Shown piece after piece: positions 51,568 through 60,297 of a stretch of DNA of 64,000 nt. A program made the position numbers and the translations under genes. Source of the DNA: an uncultured Eubacteriales bacterium (GTDB lineage: Bacteria; Bacillota; Clostridia; Oscillospirales; Acutalibacteraceae); the NCBI GenBank assembly GCA_934541115.1, contig CAKTDF010000004.1, positions 1 to 64,000 of the forward strand, given 5' to 3'. Numbering within the stretch: the first letter of the stretch is position 1; each line of letters opens with the position of its first letter. Below the pieces are notes generated by a model. The model was not told the DNA's origin. It was given only the letters and a program-made list of their open reading frames with translations, and did not search any database.

Positions 51568-52002
51568 ATGGAATACTCAGAAAAAGTAATGGAACATTTT
51601 GCTCATCCTCACAATGTCGGCAAGCTTGACGATGCAAACGGAATCGGCGAGGTAGGCAACGCAAAGTGCGGAGACATCATGAAAATGTACCTCAAAATTG
51701 AAGACGACATTATCAAGGACGTCAAGTTCAACACCTATGGCTGTGCTTCTGCAATCGCAACCTCTTCAATGGCAACCGATCTCATTAAAGGCAAGCCGGT
51801 ATCGGAAGCGCTCAAGCTGACGAACAAGGCTGTTGTTGAGGCCCTTGACGGACTTCCGGCGGTCAAGATTCACTGCTCTGTTCTTGCCGAGCAGGCAATC
51901 AAAGCGGCTCTTGCGGATTACTACAAGCGCCGGGGAATCGATCCGGAACCGATTGTCGGAAAAATTACCGAATGTGAACATGGAGCCTGCTCGTTGAAGT
52001 GA
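51568..52002 (+). CDS. nifU: Iron-sulfur cluster scaffold (NifU/IscU N-terminal type)
   Basis: 144 residues. The three cluster ligands are C34 (NAKCGD), C59 (TYGCASA) and C103 (IHCSVLAEQA), with the acidic residue after the first Cys conserved. Accepts sulfur from NifS and iron to build [2Fe-2S]/[4Fe-4S] clusters. Short Cys-containing tail (CEHGACSLK). Last gene before a strong terminator. Confidence 0.95.
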   Translation: MEYSEKVMEHFAHPHNVGKLDDANGIGEVGNAKCGDIMKMYLKIEDDIIKDVKFNTYGCASAIATSSMATDLIKGKPVSEALKLTNKAVVEALDGLPAVKIHCSVLAEQAIKAALADYYKRRGIDPEPIVGKITECEHGACSLK

Positions 52003-52020
52003 GGCAAACATAATATGAGG

Positions 52021-52058
52021 CTGCGGCGAAACGAAAAGGTTTCGCCGCAGTTTTTTTT
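52021..52058 (+). terminator. Terminator of the nif operon
   Basis: Perfect 12-bp stem CTGCGGCGAAAC / GTTTCGCCGCAG with loop GAAAAG and eight Ts. Confidence 0.95.
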
Positions 52059-52091
52059 AGATAGTGGGTGATGGATAGATTTAATTCGTAT

Positions 52092-52111
52092 GGGCGATTC
52101 ACGAATCGCCC
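52092..52111. repeat. REP-like palindrome
   Basis: Arms GGGCGATTC / GAATCGCCC around AC. Same arms occur at 59638-59657 and a close relative at 59692-59711. It sits in the gap between nifU and the next giant gene; otherwise that gap holds a promoter (52219) and a structured leader. Confidence 0.75.
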
Positions 52112-52218
52112 GGAGACTCCACAAATCCACCACCCTGTCAAATTCACCAAAGACAAATTCCCATTTTTGTAATAAAATCCAAATATTAAAGTTTATTTAA
52201 TCTTTTTCAGCTTTCTCC

Positions 52219-52248
52219 TTGACTTTGTTGAATTTCAAATGATATACT
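52219..52248 (+). promoter_or_regulatory. Promoter of the 2346-residue protein
   Basis: TTGACT (52219-52224), 18-nt spacer, TATACT (52243-52248). A leader of about 150 nt follows before ATG 52407, containing GC-rich potential hairpins. It begins with a stretch (TTTGTGTCTCGTT) also found at 18633-18645 upstream of the other giant. Confidence 0.7.
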
Positions 52249-52406
52249 GATACCAACTAAAAGTGACTCTTTGTGTCTCGTTGCGCCCAATCGGTGGTGT
52301 ACGGTCAGGTCAGGGGCTGCACCGGGTGGAGCAGGAGGCTCACGGAGTCAGGTTGATATAGAGCGAATATATCACCAAAGGTTAATTTTTCTAAGGAGGA
52401 AATCTT

Positions 52407-55400
52407 ATGAAAAAATATTTCAAAAAAAGCCTCTCCCTGTTTATGGCGGCTCTCATGCTCATGAGCTGCTGGGTGTTCTTTGCGCCCGAAACGGCTTGGG
52501 CTGTAAATTCAAGCGGAAATTATACTTGGCGTTTGTATGTTAATTGCTACAATTCATACACAGGCAATGAAGGCTGGTATACGATAACCGGAAAAACCAA
52601 TAACGGACGTGGTTCGGATACTACCATTGTCAAAAAAGAAAACGGAGGTATGGGATGTGGCTCTGGTTCAATTTTTGATAAGGGTAAATCCGGTTACTAT
52701 CCCAATGAAAATGGTTCAACGTCAACCGCTTTCCCATACAAATTTCAAGCATATACATACAAAAATTCGGGACCTAGCTGGGGATGGAAAACCGACGGTG
52801 CTTTCAAAGCTGAACTTCAAGTTAAAAAGTCTGACGGAAATTGGGCTACTATTTGCAGCGGCGACTCCGGCAAAAAAACCGGTCACACCGCTATTCAAGT
52901 AAATGCCACCGGTTCAAGCAATTTCCCGGTAGTCAATTCCACTTCTTGGGTAAGTGCACCCACTTCCGATCTTACAATCAGTGGCGGTACGGCTACTGTG
53001 AGCAGAGCAATGACTTTCAATATGTTCGATCAGTATGGCGTAAGACTGAGTTCGGCTGCGATTAATGCACTTGGAAAGGCTCCGACTGCTGCTGTTTCGG
53101 GTTCTCGATTCGGTACAATAGGTACGGATTCAAGTAAAAATATATACTATTCCATTGATAATTCCGGAAGTGATTCGTATAAAATCACCGTTTATGTGAA
53201 ACCGGATGCCAAGAGTAAAGACTACGACAGTCAGACGATTACTGTCAACGTCACATCTGACGGAAAATCAGCAGGTGCAAAATCTTTTACATTGTATGAC
53301 CCCCAATACACCTTCTCCTTCAACGGCAACGGTGGTTCAATTTCTCCGAACGCTTCCGTGAAGAAATACTATTATAACACTCTTGCTGCGGAACAGATTC
53401 CGTCAAGCGGAACAAGAACCGGTTATGAGTTCCTCGGCGTGTATGCGGCTGCACATGTAAACTATGACGCAGCCAAACCGGCCGCCACGGCATACGGCAA
53501 TAGGCTCACAACAGGAACTCCGATTGAGAAAAACCAGACTTGGTACGCCGCATGGTGGGCAAAGAACGTCAAGGTAACCTTTGTTGACAACATGGGCAAC
53601 ATTCTCAAAACGGTTGAAACCGGTAAGTATGACAAGAATGTTAAAGACAGCGGTATTACAACGCCGACTGAAGCACCGTTCAAGAGAAATACTTCAACCG
53701 GAACGTTTAATTACGACTTTAACGGCAACTGGAAAGTTATCGAAGCAAAAGATATAAATGGAAATGAGGTTCAGGGAGCATACGGAACTTCAATCGCAGG
53801 TAACGCAGGTTATGTTCTCAAAGGCGATACCGTTTTCCAGGCACAGTATGATAAGTCAAAGAACAGCTATAAAGTCAAGTTCCTTGATGAAGGCGGAAAC
53901 GTTATTAACGGCTTCGACAACGATTTTCCATACAGAGGTATCCCCACTCAGCCCAGCGTCTCAAAGGCTGAAGATGACTATTTCAACTACACCTTCAAGG
54001 GCTGGCACCTTGTTGCTGACGGCGAGCAGGCCAAGGGCTATATTGTAAACAGCAACGGTCTCCTCAGCACAAGCGCAACAAGCGATGAAGCGGACGCCGG
54101 CAACAAGTACATCAGCACGGTTGATGACTTCACCGTCAGAGCAGACGCAACGTATGTTCCCGTTTTTGAAAAGACTTATAATGAATACACCGTAACCCTC
54201 AGCTACAAGACCGCTACCGGCAAAGAGGCATACTTCAACAACGACGGCAAGACCTATCACTTCGGCGATACCCTCGGTCTTCCCGAAGTTCCGGATAGCT
54301 ACACTACCGGCGGCAACAGATATCCGCTCACCGGTTTCACAAAGAACGGCGCGGCAACCGGATCGACCAATCTTCCGGAAACTCTTGACACAAGCGTTAC
54401 AAATCACGAAGCAAAAACCGTGAACTACGTTGCAACCTATGGCGATGGCGTAGCGGCAAAGTATAACATTTCCTTTACTTATAAAAAGACGGACGGAACA
54501 GATGGAGTTCACAAAATTAATAATATTCCACACGGCAAGGCTTTGTCCGCTCCGTCAGTTCCGAATACCTACAGAGACGCCGAGTATGAATATACCTTCT
54601 CAAGATGGCTCGATCAGGACGGCGCAGACTTCAAGTCTCCGGCATATAAGGACGCACAGTACACCGCACAGTACACTGCAAAGAAGCTTTATACCGTTAC
54701 ATTCATGAATGAGGGCGAGGAGTTCGCGGAAAAGGCTCAGTATGTTGCAGGCGATACAATCGCAATGCCCTCCACAAATCCGACAAAGCCGGCTGACAAG
54801 ACCGCCTATAAGTACACCTTCAAAGAGTGGGTTGACTCTGAGGGCGCTGCCGTCACCGTGATGCCGGAGGACAATCTTGTTCTTGAGGCAAGCTACACTC
54901 CGTCATATATTGATTACGTCATCAACTTTGTTTGGAAAGACAAGAGCGGCAATGACGTAACCGATACAAATCACTATCACTACAGAGACGAAGTAACCGT
55001 TCCCGATCTTGATAAGCTTAATCAGACATCTTATAAAGATGATACCTATGAATATACCTTCAAGGGCTGGGATACTGACGTTTCAAAGCGCTGCCTCGGC
55101 GAGGGCGAAATGAACGAGGACGGAACAAGCGCAACCCTCACATATACCGCAACCTACAGAAGAGCATATAACTATTATACCGTTAAGTGGCAGATGCAGA
55201 CCGGCGAGATCAACGGAGAAATTCAGCATGGTGATTACATGACCGACGCATTCATCTATAATGAAAAGGTCAGAATCCCGACCGTTGCTCCCGTATCGAT
55301 TCAAAAGCCGGAAAAAGGCGATGCTTACAGCATGGTTCTTGACCACTGGGCATATAAAGACGAGAACGGCGAGTTTGTTGCAATTGACCGCGACACAAGA

Positions 55401-58400
55401 ATCACCGGCAACATCGAGTTCTTCCCGATTTACAAGGAAGTAGGAAAGACCTGCACGGTCAGCTTCTATGACTATCTCGGCAATTCACTCGGTCAGGCGC
55501 ACCAGATTGAGTATAACACCAATCTTGAAACCTATGACGGTATCGGTGCTCCGAGAAGAAACTATTCAGACGAAAAGCACTTCAGATTTGACGGCTGGGT
55601 AGATATGGAAACGGGCGAAAAGGTTACCTTTGTCACCGACGACTGCAAGCTCCAGGCAACGTATGTTGAAGAAGCTCATGATTACGACGAAGTTGTTGCC
55701 GACGTTCTTCCCACGTTCTTTGAAACCGGTCTCGGAACAAAGACCTGTAAGGAATGCGCAAAGTCAGTTTCAAATCAGATTATCGAAAAAATTGCCGATA
55801 CGGTAAAACCGACTGCAAAGCTCTTTGTTAAGAATGCAAAGTATGAGAGCGGCGACGTTATTCCGGAAGTGGCTCTTCCCGTTGCACCGAAGAACAACCT
55901 CATCATTGCAACCGTTGACTCTGCCGAAAGCACAAAGTATAACGAAAGCGGCAAGGGCAGCGGCACCGCTAAGATCGAATACTATGTTTCAAAGGGCGAA
56001 AGCGCACGCAGCTTTGACGAAATTTCAGGTTGGCTCGTTCGTTTTGACTACGATGCGTATGTCAAGGAGCTTAAAGACGTTCAGAAGCTCACCGACGATG
56101 AAATTAAGCTTGCAATGAGCGAGTTTGAGGCAAATGCAACCGCATATGTCGGCGACCTTGCAAACTCATATCCGGAAATCGTCAAGGACGGAGAGACATT
56201 CATTTTCTACGCAAAGATCACAGACCGCAAGGGCAATGTAAACTATGTACGTTCACAGCCTCTCACATTTGACGCAACTGCTCCGGAAATCACAGCAGAG
56301 GGCAGCGGCAACGGCGGCAGCAAGTTCTGCAAAGATGTTGTTGTCAAGATTGTCGAGGATCGCGCCATTGATTCGGTAACCGTCAACGGAAAAGAGCAGG
56401 AGCTTTCGGCAACAACGGTTGTTGACGCAGACGGCAACGAAAAGGTTCTCGACATTAAAAAGGCGGGAGAGATCCACCTTTCAACCAAGGGCGTTTACAC
56501 GATCGTTGCCAAGGACGAAAGCGGCAACGTTACCGAAAAGACCATTGAAATTCTCGGCGGTCACACCGAAAAGAAGACCGTAACCGCAGCTACCTGCACC
56601 GATAAGGGCAAGACCACTTATACCTGCACGGTTTGCGGCGAGGAAACCAAGACTGCAGATGAAACGGAGCCTCTCGGTCACGACTTTAAGTTCATCAAGA
56701 CGGTCAAAAAGACCTGCATTGAAAAGGGCTATGATCTTTATCGCTGCACGCGCTGCGGTCTGACCGAAGAAAGAAATCCCCAGCCCGCAACCGGCGACCA
56801 CACCTACGGCGACTGGATCGTAACCAAAAAGGCAACCTGCTCGGCAACCGGCTCAGAGTATAAGATCTGCTCTGAATGCGGTAACACCGTAACTCAGGAT
56901 ATCGCCATTGACAAAGACGCCCACGTATGGTATCGCGGCGTTGTAACAAAGCCGACCTGCACGGAAGACGGCTACACAATGCATAAGTGTAAGTATTGCG
57001 GACTCAACGTAAAGGTTGAAGACAGCGAAGTACCCGCACTCGGACACGAGGCAGGCGACGAATGGTTCGTTGTTAAGGAAGCAACCTGCACAGAGGCAGG
57101 CTCAAAGATTCACCACTGCTCACGCTGCAACATTCCGATGGATGCAACTCTTGCAGCATCCGAAAACAAAGCAGAGTACGATACCACAACCGAAATCAAG
57201 GCTCTCGGTCACAACTATGTAGGCGTTGTAACACCGCCGACTGCAACAAAACAGGGTTATACCACATATACCTGCTCACGCTGCGGTGACAAATATGTCG
57301 ACGACTATGTTGACCCGGCTAAGACTTATACCGTAACGTTCTATGACGAGAACGGCACCACCGAACTCGGAAAGGTTGACGGAAAGATCAGCGGCGAAAC
57401 TGTTTCTTCCTCTGTTGTTGAGGAGCCGACCAAGGCAGCAGATAAGACCTATAAGTACACCTTCTCACACTGGGCACTTAAAGCCGATGAAGAAAACAAG
57501 GCTGTTGAATTCCCGGTAGAGGTTGGAGAAGAAAACATTGAGCTCAAGGCTGTTTATGCCAAAAAGTATATTAACTACATGTTCGTCTTCTATACCGAGA
57601 CCAAGACTGATCCGGTTGAAGAAGTTCAGTTCAAGAAAGTCGGCTATCTCCATTACGACAACAAAGCTCAGGAATTTGCAGGTCCTTCGGATTATGAGAC
57701 CAAGAGCGCAACCTATAAGTTCGCAGGCTGGGTTGTCAGAGGCGAGGCTCCGATTATCGATGATGTACTCGATGAGAACGGCGATGTTCTTCAGAAATCC
57801 AATGTTTCAAAGAGCATTAAGGTATCAGACGTAAAATTCGATGCTGACAACACTGCTGAATTTGTTGCAGTATTTAAAGCTACCGTCAAGAAAGTCAACT
57901 TCACCTATGCCTATGATTATGACAACGTAATCTACAGCACCAAGGTTGACTACGGCACCGAGTTCAACGTAACCTCCGGCATTCCTGAAGACGTAATGGC
58001 TGATGTCCACAAGGACTTTGACAATGGCTATCATTACAGCTTCAAGGAGTGGAAGGTTCGCGACGGCGCTGCTTCTGTCAAGCCGCTTGAGGCTGACGGA
58101 CTTGCAATTGCACAGTTCACCGCAACCGCACACAACATCGTTGACGATGATGAAAAGGCTGGCCTCAACAAGGCTGCAACCTGCACCGAAGACGGCGTAA
58201 GATATGTCAAGTGTTTCGACTGCGGATACACCGGAACAGAAACGATTGCTGCTCTCGGTCATGCATGGGGCGATGAAGAAGACGGTCTTCACCACTGCAC
58301 ACGTCCGGGCTGCGAAGAAACCAAGGAATCCGACACAAGATATGTTGTCAAGTTCTTCATTGAGGGCGAGACCGAAGCACTGAGAACCGTTTCCGGAATC

Positions 58401-59447
58401 AAGTACGGCGCGGACATCACTTCAAGAATCCCGACCCCGACCAAGGCTGACAACGGCTCAAAGACCTATAAGTTCCTCAAGTGGTATAAGAGCGGCGACG
58501 AAAGCAAGACCGCAGTTGACCTCACAAAGGAACTTGCAAAGATCACCGCAGACGCAGAATATATCGCAGTATTCACCGAAGAAACTAAGATGTGCAAGGT
58601 TATTTACCGCGTTGACGGTTCAACGGTTGCACTCCAGGTAACCGAGGTCGAATACGGCACAAAGACCATTCCGGAATACACAGGCGAGGCCCCTACAAGT
58701 GATAAGTATGACGATTACGGTCACTACGTATGGTACGAGGAGCATCCGTGGAGCGTTGAGCAGACAGATATTCCGGCAGAGGGAATCACAAAGGATCTTG
58801 TTATTGTTGCACAGTTCATCAGTGAAGACCACGAGATGGAAGCAACAACAATGCACAACGCGACCTGCACCGAGCCGATGGAAGTCAGCTACAAGTGCGC
58901 AAAGTGCGAATACACTTACACCAAGAAGACCGGCAAGCCTCTCGGTCATAACTTCACCGATCTTGTTGAGCGCGTTGAGCCGGTTGGCGAAAAGGCAGGC
59001 TATGAGATCTATAAGTGCACACGCTGCGGCGAGACTGAAAGAAAAGAGCTTGCTGCCAAGGAATACATCAACTTTGTTGTTACTGTTATCGACACCAAGG
59101 GCAACCCGGTTGAGGGCGCAAAGGTTTCAATCTTTGACGGCGACACATTCGTTGCCTCCAACACCACCAACAAAGAGGGTAAAGTAACGTTCAGAGTTGA
59201 AAAGGCTAAGAAGTACAGAGTTGTCATTGAAGGTTCTGATTTTGACACGGTTTATGGCGACATTACCGTTAATCCGGACGGTTCGACCAGCGGAGACATT
59301 CCGCAGCCGAACATCAAGGCTTGCTCCTGCACTTGCCACAGAAACGGAGTCTGGCCGGCAATCTTCAGATTCTTCCACAAGATCATCAAGATGCTTGTCG
59401 GAGAGTTTGTATGCTGCGGCAACCCGGATTCAAGATACTATAAATAA
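52407..59447 (+). CDS. Giant secreted repeat protein with CxCxCH tail
   Basis: 2346 residues. Signal peptide 1 to about 32 with FMAALM (12-17) and WVFFAPE (22-28), as in the 18835 protein. A beta-rich N-terminal region (to about 300) includes a DQYG segment. Many InlB B-repeat-like units (YTVTFMNEG...YKYTFKEW) occur at about 300-1110 and again about 1650-2000. An Ig-like/acidic part lies near 1130-1390, then Cys repeats (ATCTxxG...CxxCG...LGH, about 9-10 copies). A CNA-B-like domain (VIDTKGNPVEGAKVSIFDGD) precedes the tail 2306-2346 (genomic 59322-59444): CSCTCH, 24 residues, CCG, ending YYK. Probably a wall-spanning adhesin. Own promoter and terminator. Confidence 0.88.
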   Translation: MKKYFKKSLSLFMAALMLMSCWVFFAPETAWAVNSSGNYTWRLYVNCYNSYTGNEGWYTITGKTNNGRGSDTTIVKKENGGMGCGSGSIFDKGKSGYYPNENGSTSTAFPYKFQAYTYKNSGPSWGWKTDGAFKAELQVKKSDGNWATICSGDSGKKTGHTAIQVNATGSSNFPVVNSTSWVSAPTSDLTISGGTATVSRAMTFNMFDQYGVRLSSAAINALGKAPTAAVSGSRFGTIGTDSSKNIYYSIDNSGSDSYKITVYVKPDAKSKDYDSQTITVNVTSDGKSAGAKSFTLYDPQYTFSFNGNGGSISPNASVKKYYYNTLAAEQIPSSGTRTGYEFLGVYAAAHVNYDAAKPAATAYGNRLTTGTPIEKNQTWYAAWWAKNVKVTFVDNMGNILKTVETGKYDKNVKDSGITTPTEAPFKRNTSTGTFNYDFNGNWKVIEAKDINGNEVQGAYGTSIAGNAGYVLKGDTVFQAQYDKSKNSYKVKFLDEGGNVINGFDNDFPYRGIPTQPSVSKAEDDYFNYTFKGWHLVADGEQAKGYIVNSNGLLSTSATSDEADAGNKYISTVDDFTVRADATYVPVFEKTYNEYTVTLSYKTATGKEAYFNNDGKTYHFGDTLGLPEVPDSYTTGGNRYPLTGFTKNGAATGSTNLPETLDTSVTNHEAKTVNYVATYGDGVAAKYNISFTYKKTDGTDGVHKINNIPHGKALSAPSVPNTYRDAEYEYTFSRWLDQDGADFKSPAYKDAQYTAQYTAKKLYTVTFMNEGEEFAEKAQYVAGDTIAMPSTNPTKPADKTAYKYTFKEWVDSEGAAVTVMPEDNLVLEASYTPSYIDYVINFVWKDKSGNDVTDTNHYHYRDEVTVPDLDKLNQTSYKDDTYEYTFKGWDTDVSKRCLGEGEMNEDGTSATLTYTATYRRAYNYYTVKWQMQTGEINGEIQHGDYMTDAFIYNEKVRIPTVAPVSIQKPEKGDAYSMVLDHWAYKDENGEFVAIDRDTRITGNIEFFPIYKEVGKTCTVSFYDYLGNSLGQAHQIEYNTNLETYDGIGAPRRNYSDEKHFRFDGWVDMETGEKVTFVTDDCKLQATYVEEAHDYDEVVADVLPTFFETGLGTKTCKECAKSVSNQIIEKIADTVKPTAKLFVKNAKYESGDVIPEVALPVAPKNNLIIATVDSAESTKYNESGKGSGTAKIEYYVSKGESARSFDEISGWLVRFDYDAYVKELKDVQKLTDDEIKLAMSEFEANATAYVGDLANSYPEIVKDGETFIFYAKITDRKGNVNYVRSQPLTFDATAPEITAEGSGNGGSKFCKDVVVKIVEDRAIDSVTVNGKEQELSATTVVDADGNEKVLDIKKAGEIHLSTKGVYTIVAKDESGNVTEKTIEILGGHTEKKTVTAATCTDKGKTTYTCTVCGEETKTADETEPLGHDFKFIKTVKKTCIEKGYDLYRCTRCGLTEERNPQPATGDHTYGDWIVTKKATCSATGSEYKICSECGNTVTQDIAIDKDAHVWYRGVVTKPTCTEDGYTMHKCKYCGLNVKVEDSEVPALGHEAGDEWFVVKEATCTEAGSKIHHCSRCNIPMDATLAASENKAEYDTTTEIKALGHNYVGVVTPPTATKQGYTTYTCSRCGDKYVDDYVDPAKTYTVTFYDENGTTELGKVDGKISGETVSSSVVEEPTKAADKTYKYTFSHWALKADEENKAVEFPVEVGEENIELKAVYAKKYINYMFVFYTETKTDPVEEVQFKKVGYLHYDNKAQEFAGPSDYETKSATYKFAGWVVRGEAPIIDDVLDENGDVLQKSNVSKSIKVSDVKFDADNTAEFVAVFKATVKKVNFTYAYDYDNVIYSTKVDYGTEFNVTSGIPEDVMADVHKDFDNGYHYSFKEWKVRDGAASVKPLEADGLAIAQFTATAHNIVDDDEKAGLNKAATCTEDGVRYVKCFDCGYTGTETIAALGHAWGDEEDGLHHCTRPGCEETKESDTRYVVKFFIEGETEALRTVSGIKYGADITSRIPTPTKADNGSKTYKFLKWYKSGDESKTAVDLTKELAKITADAEYIAVFTEETKMCKVIYRVDGSTVALQVTEVEYGTKTIPEYTGEAPTSDKYDDYGHYVWYEEHPWSVEQTDIPAEGITKDLVIVAQFISEDHEMEATTMHNATCTEPMEVSYKCAKCEYTYTKKTGKPLGHNFTDLVERVEPVGEKAGYEIYKCTRCGETERKELAAKEYINFVVTVIDTKGNPVEGAKVSIFDGDTFVASNTTNKEGKVTFRVEKAKKYRVVIEGSDFDTVYGDITVNPDGSTSGDIPQPNIKACSCTCHRNGVWPAIFRFFHKIIKMLVGEFVCCGNPDSRYYK

Positions 59448-59462
59448 GGTGCATGTGCACTG

Positions 59463-59496
59463 AAATGGGACTGCCAAACGGCAGTCCCATTTTATT
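59463..59496 (+). terminator. Terminator of the 2346-residue protein gene
   Basis: Perfect 13-bp stem AAATGGGACTGCC / GGCAGTCCCATTT, loop AAAC, then TATTTG. Confidence 0.88.
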
Positions 59497-59516
59497 TGTG
59501 TAAAACAAAAAAGTAT

Positions 59517-59945
59517 TTCGTATGGGTCGGACCTGAGCCTGCACATTTAGATTCTAGATTCTAGATGCTAGATGCTAGACTTCTTGTCGGTAATGCTGCG
59601 ACTGATTTTCCATAAGGTTAAAGCCGTTACGTTCCATGGGCGATTCGTGAATCGCCCCTACAAAAGCGCAACCGAAAAAGATTACCTCGTAGGGGCGGCT
59701 CACGAGCCGCCCATGAACCTACCGTCTGCAACCGCATAGGAAATTAACAGCAAACATATTTGTTACGTTGTCTAATATATAAAATCCAAATTTGTACGGG
59801 CGGATTGTGTTCCGCCCACAAGCCTACGGCTCTTTTAGATAATAGATAATGGATAATAGATAATAGATAATAGATATTTTTAAGACGCAGCGTTACCGCC
59901 AAGGTGTCCAACATCTAAAATCTAACGTCTAAAATCTAAATCCGA
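59517..59945. repeat. Cluster of REP-like palindromes and TAGATA tracts
   Basis: A gene-free stretch of 850 bases contains, in order: a degenerate opposite-strand copy of the 18322 palindrome (59519-59544); a TAGATTC/TAGATGC tract (59547-59580); two REP-like palindromes in inverted orientation (59635-59660 and 59689-59715) about 28 nt apart, forming a REPIN-like pair; a third palindrome with arms GGGCGGA/TCCGCCC (59798-59817); a heptamer tract matching the right end of the 18266-18556 element (59834-59884); and a TCTAAAATC tract (59905-59942). The remaining part to 60297 holds the next promoter and leader. Confidence 0.7.
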
Positions 59946-60116
59946 CACTTTTCTATATATTGTATGCGAGAACCGTTCCACCACAAGGACTTGAATTTGT
60001 TTTTTCGCGCCAAAAGCAATGTCTGTCATAGAATAATAGTAGGGGGTAAATCTCAACAAAAAACCATTCCGGCATATATGCAAAACGTAGAAATCTAAAA
60101 ATAATTAAAAAAAATA

Positions 60117-60145
60117 TTGAATTAAATGCCCCAAAATGCTATACT
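60117..60145 (+). promoter_or_regulatory. Promoter of the partial giant gene
   Basis: TTGAAT (60117-60122), 17-nt spacer, TATACT (60140-60145). A leader of about 145 nt follows before AAGGAGG and ATG 60298. Confidence 0.75.
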
Positions 60146-60297
60146 ACGTACAGTTATAGGTGTCTCTATGGGTGTATTCTACCCTTTTTCAGTCACTTTG
60201 AATGAAAAAAACGGTGCCGGGGAGAGATTTTTAGGTACTATTATAGGGAAATCCTATGTTAAGCATACACATTTTTCATCTAAGGAGGAAAAACTTT

